From positions 62,001 through 126,000 of the forward strand of contig OZ245325.1 of the NCBI GenBank assembly GCA_965225705.1: 64,000 nt of DNA, read 5' to 3'. The stretch comes from G965225705 sp965225705. Lineage in GTDB: Bacteria > Pseudomonadota > Alphaproteobacteria > Caulobacterales > Maricaulaceae. The notes under the pieces are model-generated. The model did no database searches. It was given only the letters and a program-made list of their open reading frames with translations, and had not been told where the DNA came from. Shown piece after piece: positions 1 to 6,554 of the stretch (within the stretch, counting starts at the first letter, position 1; every line of letters starts with the position of its first letter). The translations under genes and the position numbers were made by a program.

Positions 1-1
1 T

Positions 2-220
2 ATGTTTAAAAATGATTTGCAAAAAGCTGTATTTTTTGCAGTTTCTGCAACAGGTGCAATTTCGTGGGACGCTCACCCGGGTGACTTATTACATGAATTA
101 ACGTTTTCGTTTATGCCGAATCCCCTCTCGTTTTTCGTCACTCTTGAATCCAGTTTCAGCATCCTGTTTGTTATAATCTGCGGTATGTGTTTTATGCAAC
201 TTAACAAGAGCAACCCTTAA
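2..220 (+). CDS. C-terminal part of an unidentified membrane protein (possibly cut by the window edge)
   Basis: An open frame runs from the window edge to a TAA at 220 (72 residues if the ATG at position 2 is used). The last third is strongly hydrophobic (about residues 42-65, rich in F, I, L and V) and ends in a short polar tail, so it looks like the final membrane helix of a larger protein. I do not recognise a family. It lies 44 bases before a sugar epimerase gene on the same strand and may belong to the same polyprenyl-sugar module. Whether ATG at 2 is a start or an internal Met cannot be decided here. Confidence 0.4.
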   Translation: MFKNDLQKAVFFAVSATGAISWDAHPGDLLHELTFSFMPNPLSFFVTLESSFSILFVIICGMCFMQLNKSNP

Positions 221-264
221 CTTTATCATGACAAATCAGTTAATAGTTTGAGAAGGTCTGAATT

Positions 265-1308
265 ATGCCAGAAGTCAAAAATGCATTGGTAACAGGTGGA
301 GCCGGTTTTTTTGGGTCTCTTCTTGTTAATAAACTTGTTGCCAGAGGTCTGAAATGTTCTGTTCTGGACGTAGCGGAAGAAGCCTCCTGTCCGGAAGGTG
401 TAGAATATTTTCAGGCAGATGTACGAGACTATGATAAAGTTTTAAATTCTTTTCAGGGTATTGATGTCGTTCACCACAATGTAGCTCAGATTGCTCTCGC
501 AAAAGACACTCAACTTCTTGAAAGTGTAAATATTGACGGCACCAGAAATGTTTTAAAGGCTGCTCTGGAGGCTGGTGTTAAGAAAGTTGTATATACGTCA
601 ACTTCCGCTGTTTATGGTGTTCCACATCAAAATCCTGTTTTAGAAACACATCAGCCGAAACCAGAAGAGGCCTATGGAGCTGCAAAGTATCAGGGAGAGG
701 TGCTGTGTAAAGAATATATCGGGAAAGGTTTAGATGTATCCATTGTACGTCCTCCCACCATTATGGGGCATGGTCGCCTGGGTATTTTTCAAATTTTATT
801 TGAATGGATCCGCGAAGGTTATAATGTTCCCGTTTTAGGCAAGGGGGATAATATTTATCAGTTTATTCACGCAGATGATTTTGCCGAAGCCTGTATCCTT
901 GCAAGCGAACATGCTGGCAGTGAAATCTATAATTGTAGGACAGATAAATTTGGTTCAATGCGTGATGTCCTGGAAGATTTATGTCAATATGCAGGGACAG
1001 GTTCTAAAGTGGTTGGGGTTCCAATGAACCTGGCCGTTTTTGGTATGAATGTGACCAGCAAGCTTGGTCTCAGTCCGCTTGGTACTTATCATGCCCTCAT
1101 GTACGGACGCTCCATGTATTTTGATAGTTCAAAAGCCCATGAACAATTGGGCTGGAAACCTAAATATTCTAATAATGCAATGTTTAGAGAAACATATGGC
1201 TGGTATATCGCAAACCGTGAAGAAGTTTTAGAAAATAAGCATGGGCACAGTCCGCACCGTTCGCCACTCAGACAGGGCGTTTTAAATGTCATTAAGAAAG
1301 TTATTTGA
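265..1308 (+). CDS. NAD-dependent epimerase/dehydratase (extended SDR)
   Basis: 347 residues. The N-terminal Rossmann motif GGAGFFG (residues 11-17) binds NAD(P), and the catalytic Tyr137/Lys141 pair (YGAAK) with upstream TSTSAVYG (111-118) is typical of extended SDR enzymes acting on nucleotide- or lipid-linked sugars. The central HADD and later substrate region resemble the epimerase/3-beta-HSD-like branch. The ATG at 265 has a good ribosome site (GAGAAGG, 8 bases upstream). It is followed directly by the SMR-like gene and the HAD-UbiA fusion, so I infer it works on a polyprenyl-linked or nucleotide sugar in the same pathway. The exact substrate cannot be read from sequence. The gene is more AT-rich than the housekeeping genes further right. 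Confidence 0.8.
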   Translation: MPEVKNALVTGGAGFFGSLLVNKLVARGLKCSVLDVAEEASCPEGVEYFQADVRDYDKVLNSFQGIDVVHHNVAQIALAKDTQLLESVNIDGTRNVLKAALEAGVKKVVYTSTSAVYGVPHQNPVLETHQPKPEEAYGAAKYQGEVLCKEYIGKGLDVSIVRPPTIMGHGRLGIFQILFEWIREGYNVPVLGKGDNIYQFIHADDFAEACILASEHAGSEIYNCRTDKFGSMRDVLEDLCQYAGTGSKVVGVPMNLAVFGMNVTSKLGLSPLGTYHALMYGRSMYFDSSKAHEQLGWKPKYSNNAMFRETYGWYIANREEVLENKHGHSPHRSPLRQGVLNVIKKVI

Positions 1309-1309
1309 T

Positions 1310-1660
1310 ATGAATTTAGCCTGGCTTTTAGTGCTTGTTGCAGGAGTTAATTCGACGATTGGGAACTACCTGCTTAAGAAATCGATGACTCTTTACGGTG
1401 ATGCCGGGTTCATCTCAGGTATTTTGAACTTTTGGTTTATAGGTGGGATGTTTTTCTACGGGCTAAATGTCCTTTTCTTTGCAAAATCCTTAACAGTTCT
1501 GCCTGTATCAGCAGCTTATCCGGTACTAGCTGGTTTTGGCTTTTTACTTCTTAGCTTTGTCGGTGCTTTTTTATTGGGGGAAAAGCTTTCAGGGATCCAA
1601 TATATAGGGATTGTTACACTGTTGGTTGGAATTTTAATCATTAGTTTTGGTGGAAAATAG
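1310..1660 (+). CDS. Small SMR/EamA-like membrane protein, ArnE/ArnF-type flippase subunit candidate
   Basis: About 116 residues forming four hydrophobic helices, the size and pattern of the small multidrug resistance fold, with the characteristic AYPVLAGFGFLLL stretch in helix 3 and GEKLSG before helix 4. The membrane Glu of true SMR drug pumps in helix 1 is absent (the equivalent stretch reads GVNSTIGNYLLKK). That favours an ArnE/ArnF-like carrier that flips a polyprenyl-phosphate sugar across the inner membrane. I chose ATG 1310, one base after the stop of the epimerase gene. ATG 1286, with AGGGCG ahead of it, would add eight residues and overlap the epimerase. Its place between an epimerase and a UbiA-type transferase supports a lipid-sugar flippase role (inference). 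Confidence 0.65.
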   Translation: MNLAWLLVLVAGVNSTIGNYLLKKSMTLYGDAGFISGILNFWFIGGMFFYGLNVLFFAKSLTVLPVSAAYPVLAGFGFLLLSFVGAFLLGEKLSGIQYIGIVTLLVGILIISFGGK

Positions 1661-1703
1661 GTCTATGGTTGGGAAAGGCATGTCATTAAGAGAGAAAGAG
1701 GAC

Positions 1704-3143
1704 ATGTCATTAAAGCCTTTGGTGGTTGATCTGGACGGAACTTTGATTAAAAGCGACATGCTTCTTGAATGTGCACTTCGCTTTCTCAAGAAAAATCCTT
1801 TGCGATTTTATTTGATGTTTTTCTGGCTGTTTCAGGGGAAAGCTATCTTAAAGCAGAAGCTGGTGAAGGCTTCTGATGTTGACGTTACGTCTCTTCCATA
1901 CAATGCTGAAGTGATTTCCTGGATTAAAGAAGAAAAATCTAAGGGACGAAAAATTGTGTTGGCAACGGCTTCAAATATGGTGATTGCAGATGCTGTTCAG
2001 GCACATTTGAAGCTATTTGATTACGTGTTCGGAAGTGATCAAAAGCGCAATCTTTCTGGAAAAAACAAGCGTGATATTCTTGTTCAGGAATATGGTGAAA
2101 CAGGGTTTGATTATGCTGGTAACCATAGCGATGACATTCCAATTTGGGAAAAATCAGATAAGATCATTTTTGTGAACGTTCCAAAGTCGTTACGTAACAG
2201 TCTTAAAAGCCAAAAAATGACTCCTTCTAAGGAATTTCCTCCTAAAAGTGCAGCACAAACGTTCAGAGTTTGGCTTAAAGCAATTCGTGTTCATCAATGG
2301 GTTAAAAATACCCTCATTTTTGTTCCGTTACTGATCTCGCAGGGATTTTGGGACAGGGGCATAACGTTTCAGATTATTGTTGCCGTCATAAGCTTTTCTT
2401 TATGTGCATCAAGCGTTTATGTATTGAATGATCTTCTGGATATTGATGACGATCGAAAACATCCGACAAAATGCAAACGACCATTTGCAAGTGGAAGTTT
2501 ATCATTACTTCATGGTATCATTGCTGTCCCTGTTTTGCTGCTGATAGCTTTTGCTCTGGCTATTGGCGTGAATACTGGATTTGTTGGCGTTTTGATTGTT
2601 TACTACATTATGACAACGCTATATTCCTTTAAGCTTAAACGCATCGCCCTGGTCGATGTCTTCACCTTGTCTGCATTATATACTTTCAGAATATTTGCTG
2701 GTGCAGTTGCAGCACAAGTTAATATATCTGTTTGGCTCTTTACCTTTTCGATCTTTATTTTTTTAAGTCTGGCCATGATCAAGCGATATACAGAAATTGA
2801 AAAATTACTGGAAGAAAATAGTGAAAATCACATAATATCAGGTCGTGATTATTTAAGATCAGATCTGCCCACTCTAAGTTCACTGGGCACGGCGACCGGT
2901 GTCGTGAGCTCATTGGTATTTTTGTTATATTCAAATAGTGAGGGGATTACAGAAATATACAACCAGCCTATGTTTCTTTGGCCTGTTGCGATCATTATCC
3001 TTTTTTGGAATTCCAGAATGTGGCTTCTTACTCATCGAAACCTGGTCGATGACGATCCCGTGGTTTTTGCAATTAAAGACCGGGGCAGCCTGCTCACTTT
3101 GTTGCTTGTCGTTTTATTTATGACAATGGCATTGTTTTATTAG
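1704..3143 (+). CDS. HAD phosphatase fused to UbiA-family prenyltransferase (decaprenyl-phosphate phosphoribosyltransferase-like)
   Basis: Two-domain protein. The N-terminal about 190 residues are a HAD phosphatase: VVDLDGTL at the start (catalytic DxD), ATAS motif II, a Lys near KRDIL, and GNHSDD as motif IV. The C-terminal about 280 residues are a multi-helix UbiA prenyltransferase with NDLLDIDDD as its first Asp-rich, metal-pyrophosphate motif and a second conserved stretch around DVFTLSALYTFRIFAGA. Known relatives with this fusion transfer phosphoribose from PRPP to polyprenyl phosphate and remove the 5-phosphate, feeding arabinofuranose-type glycans. That function is inferred here. The start is uncertain: ATG 1704 puts the HAD strand at residue 5, as usual, but ATG 1665 and 1680 are in frame and the reading frame reaches back into the SMR gene. 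The mobile cassette begins only 18 bases after its stop. Confidence 0.75.
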   Translation: MSLKPLVVDLDGTLIKSDMLLECALRFLKKNPLRFYLMFFWLFQGKAILKQKLVKASDVDVTSLPYNAEVISWIKEEKSKGRKIVLATASNMVIADAVQAHLKLFDYVFGSDQKRNLSGKNKRDILVQEYGETGFDYAGNHSDDIPIWEKSDKIIFVNVPKSLRNSLKSQKMTPSKEFPPKSAAQTFRVWLKAIRVHQWVKNTLIFVPLLISQGFWDRGITFQIIVAVISFSLCASSVYVLNDLLDIDDDRKHPTKCKRPFASGSLSLLHGIIAVPVLLLIAFALAIGVNTGFVGVLIVYYIMTTLYSFKLKRIALVDVFTLSALYTFRIFAGAVAAQVNISVWLFTFSIFIFLSLAMIKRYTEIEKLLEENSENHIISGRDYLRSDLPTLSSLGTATGVVSSLVFLLYSNSEGITEIYNQPMFLWPVAIIILFWNSRMWLLTHRNLVDDDPVVFAIKDRGSLLTLLLVVLFMTMALFY

Positions 3144-3161
3144 AATACTTGCTTAGAAATA

Positions 3162-3169
3162 TAAAAATA
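3162..3169. repeat. Left target-site duplication TAAAAATA
   Basis: Eight bases identical to 4830-4837 and directly abutting the left terminal inverted repeat. An AT-only target is common for elements making 8-bp duplications. Confidence 0.75.
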
Positions 3170-3193
3170 CGGACTTGTATAGCTATTGGTTGA
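3170..3193 (+). repeat. Left terminal inverted repeat of the methyltransferase cassette
   Basis: 24 bases beginning CGGACTTGTATAG and ending TTGGTTGA. The reverse complement of 4806-4829 matches it at 23 of 24 positions (C at 3183 versus the T equivalent of position 4816). Similarity stops inside the element after TTGA. Confidence 0.88.
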
Positions 3194-3229
3194 TTGTGGC
3201 CCTGTATATTTGCATTAAGATTCACAGCT

Positions 3230-3257
3230 TTGCTTTAAATTAACAAAAGTATATTAT
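3230..3257 (+). promoter_or_regulatory. Candidate promoter of the methyltransferase gene, inside the cassette
   Basis: TTGCTT (3230-3235), 16 bases, then TATTAT (3252-3257), about 30 bases before the ATG at 3293. The -10 box is good and the -35 box weak. Its place inside the left end means the passenger gene would carry its own promoter. No clear ribosome binding site follows. Confidence 0.35.
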
Positions 3258-3292
3258 GGTTTATCCTTTTAAAACATATATCGTTTTATTTC

Positions 3293-4741
3293 ATGAATAA
3301 ACTTTATTATGGTGACTGTCTGACAATTATGGGTACCATGCAACTAAGCAGTGTGGACCTGATTTATCTTGACCCCCCTTTTAATTCCAACCGTTCTTAT
3401 AACGCCATCTATAAAGATGAAACTGGGCGTCCCCTTCCAGACCAGATTGAGGCGTTTTGTGATCTCTGGGAGCTTGATGCTGAGCGTGAGAGTGCCATTC
3501 GTGATATGCCTGTTTTAATGCGCGAAAATGGTATTGATGACGACACAGCTCAGTTCTGGAAAATATGGTGCACTGCTCTTCGTAAAACAAATCCCCGCCT
3601 GCTGGCTTATCTCAGCTATATGGTGCAACGCCTTTTACCTATGCGCGGACTTTTGAAGCCTACAGGGTCAATTTATTTGCATTGTGACCCCACGGCCAGC
3701 CATTATATCAAGATTATGATGGATGGTATTTTTGGGCATAAAAATTTCAGAAATGAGATTATTTGGTGCTATAGAACAGGTGGTGCAAGCAAAAGACATT
3801 TTTCAAAAAAACACGATGTTTTGTTATTTTATAGTCAGTCAAAATCATATTTTTTTAGTCCTTTAAGGGAAAAGTCTTACACAAAAGCTAAAGGCAGAAA
3901 AGCTGGAATTGTTAATTATGGTAAAGGCACCGCTGAATTTTTTGAAGATGCTAAGGGAGTATATACCTTTGTAAATATGAGGGACATATGGGAAATACCA
4001 TATATAAACAGTCAGGCCAGAGAACGTATGGGCTATGCCACACAAAAACCCCTTGCCCTTTTAGAGCGCATTATTAAAGCGTCCTGCCCTGAAAACGGTG
4101 TTGTTTTTGACCCTTTTTGTGGGTGTGCCACAACGCTTGAAGCCGCGCACAGGCTTAAAAGAAAATGGATAGGGATAGATATAGCTATCCACGCCATCAA
4201 GCGCGTTGCCAAAGTTCGTCTCCATGACAGGCTTGGTCTTGTTGAGGGCCGGGATTTTGAAATTACCGGGGTTCCCCGGACTCTGGAGGGTGCAAACGAT
4301 CTCTGGAAGCGTGACAAATATCATTTCCAGAAATGGGCTGTTGAGGAAGTTGATGGTTTTGTAACCTCTAAGAGAACAGGAGATGGTGGTATTGACGGAC
4401 GTTTGTATTTTTCCATGCCAGATGAAAAGCCATTGCGCAGCATGGTGCTGGAAGTCAAAGGCGGAAAATCTTCTGGTATAAACTTTGTGCGCAATTTACG
4501 GGGTGTTTTAGAACGTGAACAAAGCCCTATGGCCGGTCTTATTGTTATGGAGGATTTAGGGCCCCGCAAGAGAGTTAATTTTAGGAGGGAAATGGCGCAG
4601 GCGGGTGATCTGGAAATTAATGGTGTCAAATATCCACGTATGCAGATGCTTACAATTCCCGAAATTCTTGAAGGTAAAAGGTTTCACACACCTTCTGTTG
4701 CAAAGGGTCAGTATACGGACAAACAGGCAAACCTTCTTTAA
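3293..4741 (+). CDS. DNA methyltransferase (adenine/cytosine-N4 type) fused to a C-terminal Mrr-like PD-(D/E)xK nuclease domain
   Basis: 482 residues. The catalytic motif DPPF is at residues 27-30 and the SAM-binding motif DPFCGCATT at 273-281. This order (IV before I) with the target region between is the beta-class layout of amino-methyltransferases. Residues 345-480 add a second domain: a KWAV stretch, GDGGIDG with Asp368, and LEVKGG with Glu387 and Lys389, which together make the D...ExK site of Mrr-like restriction nucleases. One protein therefore may both methylate and cut, or the nuclease fold may only bind DNA. The third residue of the usual GCG in motif I is Ala (GCATT), a mild deviation. 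It is the only gene in the TIR-bounded cassette. Recognition sequence unknown. Confidence 0.85.
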   Translation: MNKLYYGDCLTIMGTMQLSSVDLIYLDPPFNSNRSYNAIYKDETGRPLPDQIEAFCDLWELDAERESAIRDMPVLMRENGIDDDTAQFWKIWCTALRKTNPRLLAYLSYMVQRLLPMRGLLKPTGSIYLHCDPTASHYIKIMMDGIFGHKNFRNEIIWCYRTGGASKRHFSKKHDVLLFYSQSKSYFFSPLREKSYTKAKGRKAGIVNYGKGTAEFFEDAKGVYTFVNMRDIWEIPYINSQARERMGYATQKPLALLERIIKASCPENGVVFDPFCGCATTLEAAHRLKRKWIGIDIAIHAIKRVAKVRLHDRLGLVEGRDFEITGVPRTLEGANDLWKRDKYHFQKWAVEEVDGFVTSKRTGDGGIDGRLYFSMPDEKPLRSMVLEVKGGKSSGINFVRNLRGVLEREQSPMAGLIVMEDLGPRKRVNFRREMAQAGDLEINGVKYPRMQMLTIPEILEGKRFHTPSVAKGQYTDKQANLL

Positions 4742-4805
4742 GGCACGTGAGTGTTAGTTTATGTGCTGATAAGTATATTACAAAGAACATCACCAAATTA
4801 AACTG

Positions 4806-4829
4806 TCAACCAATAACTATACAAGTCCG
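4806..4829 (-). repeat. Right terminal inverted repeat of the methyltransferase cassette
   Basis: Starts TCAACCAATAAC and ends AAGTCCG. It is the inverted partner of 3170-3193 with one mismatch, and lies 64 bases after the methyltransferase stop codon. Confidence 0.88.
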
Positions 4830-4837
4830 TAAAAATA
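4830..4837. repeat. Right target-site duplication TAAAAATA
   Basis: Direct copy of 3162-3169, immediately outside the right terminal inverted repeat. Confidence 0.75.
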
Positions 4838-5245
4838 TAATGATGTGGGGATTATATTTCACGCTTACCTGGCAATGAAGACAGAGATGAGATAAAATCA
4901 TTCCTACATATGAAATATCGCGCATAGAAAAGGCGTTTTGAAAAGTTGCATGCAAAACTAAAGAACATAAAGTTTTTATTTTATGTTCTGAAGGTTTATC
5001 TCATCATTTTTGCTTTATAAGGTTTTTGAACATAACAAATTTATCGTTTGAACAACGTCTCGCTGTTTTGTTAGTTATCAGGAAATCAAAAATTGGTCTT
5101 GCGCAAAGTTATAACCAATGTCCTGAAAAATACTAAACCTCTCCCAATTTTCTTACAGAGAAAAACAAGATTAACAAAATCCCCCCAAAAACTTTCTCCT
5201 TTCTGTCCTTTAATTGACCTTATTTTATCCCTCACTTATTCAGAC
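4838..5245. other. AT-rich intergenic stretch right of the cassette
   Basis: About 400 bases without a convincing gene, between the cassette and the stop of a minus-strand glycosyltransferase. The one structured item is a 10-bp perfect inverted repeat, AGAACATAAA (4962-4971) with TTTATGTTCT (4980-4989) and an 8-base loop. It has no U-rich tail on either strand that would make it a typical terminator. An imperfect palindrome around TTGCATGCAA lies just before it. Confidence 0.5.
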
Positions 5246-6403
5246 TTATCCTATCCCATAGAGCGTGGAGAAAACAGAGGAGACCTGCTCTTTTGAAAAA
5301 CCCTTGTTTTGGACTTTAGCAACAGCATTCAGACCCATCACATGGCATTCATCTCTCTTATCTTTATAAAACTGTATGAAGTCTGTAAGTTCCTTAATCT
5401 GAACCTGAGGATCTCTGATATCACTAAGAAAAAGACCTGTTATTCCCTGTTCGATGAGGGCCTGGCTTCCAGGAAATTTTGTTGCAACGGGAACACAGGC
5501 ACAAGCTGCTGCTTCAATAAGAATGCGGGGAATCCCTTCACTATACCGGGAAGGCAAAACAACAAAATCAACCTCCCGCAGAAGAGGGGCCATATCCTTA
5601 ACCTGACCAAGAAAACATATCCCGGCCTTCTCGTCTTCCAGGTCTTCGCGTGAAACAGAATCAGGATCCCTGTCAGGGACACCGGCAACCAGCATTTCAA
5701 CGTCAGGATCCTCCATTTTTTTAGCAGTTTCTAAAAAAATATCCAAACCTTTACTCTTAAGGAAACGTCCTGCAAAAAGAACCCTGAATTTTGATCCCGG
5801 CACAATCTCTGGTCGTTGAGCATGAAAATGCTTAAGATCAATGCCTGTCCCAAAAGTCACGGTGGACTGTGAAAGAGAGATCAGACGCCGGGACACCCAA
5901 AAATCTCTGTCATGCTCCGTCTCAAATGTAACACATGAATCACGCATGGCGATGCGCAGGAAAAATTCCACGACTCTACGCTGAAGTCTTTTGGTGAATG
6001 AGAGGTGGCAGAGTTGATCATAAAGTCTGCCAAGACCCGGCACCGTGACCACAACGCGTCCTCTCCACCCCAAAACACGTGCAAGTTTTCCTGCCAAACC
6101 TCCATAAAGATAGGGCTTAATATTGATGAAGTGGATAATTTTAGGGCGCTCTTTAAGCAGTAAATAAATAATCCGTAGGAATAATGAAGCATCCTGAATA
6201 GGGTGAAAACAAAACCGCTCAATTTTAATGGGGCGATAGTCAAAATCCATAACAGGCATCTCCCCCACAGGTGCTGCCAGAACAAGAGAGTGCATCCCAT
6301 TATTTTGAGCCAGCTGAAGAAGGTGTTTGCGGTGATGAAGGAAATTCTCCAGCTCATTGGCCACAAAAATAATTTTCTCGTTTGATAAAGCTTCAGTCAC
6401 CAT
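5246..6403 (-). CDS. Glycosyltransferase family 4, surface polysaccharide
   Basis: About 385 residues with the two-lobe GT-B fold of family 4. The first lobe begins EKIIFVANELENFL and contains a membrane-facing basic/hydrophobic stretch. The second lobe begins with FRVLFAGRFLKSKGLDIFLETA, a hallmark of the nucleotide-sugar-binding half, followed by VVLPSRYSEGIPRILIEAAAC, which carries the E-x7-E region (SEGIPRILIEA). Likely role: cytoplasmic-face addition of a sugar to a lipid-linked glycan. The longest frame begins with TTG at 6457, but ATG 6403 has a clear AGGACG ribosome site and starts just before the first beta strand, so I use it. It is the last gene of the minus-strand polysaccharide cluster, 151 bases after the COG5610-like gene. 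Confidence 0.8.
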   Translation of the reverse strand: MVTEALSNEKIIFVANELENFLHHRKHLLQLAQNNGMHSLVLAAPVGEMPVMDFDYRPIKIERFCFHPIQDASLFLRIIYLLLKERPKIIHFINIKPYLYGGLAGKLARVLGWRGRVVVTVPGLGRLYDQLCHLSFTKRLQRRVVEFFLRIAMRDSCVTFETEHDRDFWVSRRLISLSQSTVTFGTGIDLKHFHAQRPEIVPGSKFRVLFAGRFLKSKGLDIFLETAKKMEDPDVEMLVAGVPDRDPDSVSREDLEDEKAGICFLGQVKDMAPLLREVDFVVLPSRYSEGIPRILIEAAACACVPVATKFPGSQALIEQGITGLFLSDIRDPQVQIKELTDFIQFYKDKRDECHVMGLNAVAKVQNKGFSKEQVSSVFSTLYGIG

Positions 6404-6554
6404 TTTTCGTCCTGCAAAACAAGTCTTCTTTTGAAAAAATCTTATAAAGGTAAACAAATAAAATATTCCTACCCCTCTTTTAATCGCTTTGTCCTTTTTT
6501 ACAGTCTTTGTTCTTCTGTAAAGTCTGAAAACAGAGTGAAGAGTATCTTTATCC

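Larger units (their letters stand above)
3162..4837. mobile_element. Mobile insertion cassette-like element: TSD + TIR + DNA methyltransferase gene + TIR, no transposase
   Basis: The methyltransferase gene is bracketed by 24-base inverted repeats (3170-3193 and 4806-4829, one mismatch), and these are in turn bracketed by an identical 8-base direct repeat TAAAAATA (3162-3169 and 4830-4837). That is the full signature of a transposition event: target-site duplication plus terminal inverted repeats. The element body is 1,660 bases with one gene and no transposase, so it must have been moved in trans. Transposase-less passenger cassettes of this kind are known as MICs. An 8-bp AT-rich target duplication and passenger genes are known for the IS1595 family, but assigning these ends to that family is only a suggestion. 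It sits in the space between the convergent HAD-UbiA and glycosyltransferase genes. Confidence 0.85.

Noticed and set aside
5093..5296. 67-codon open frame on the plus strand near the glycosyltransferase 3' end.
   Set aside because: Overlaps the end of the minus-strand glycosyltransferase and has no features of a real protein.
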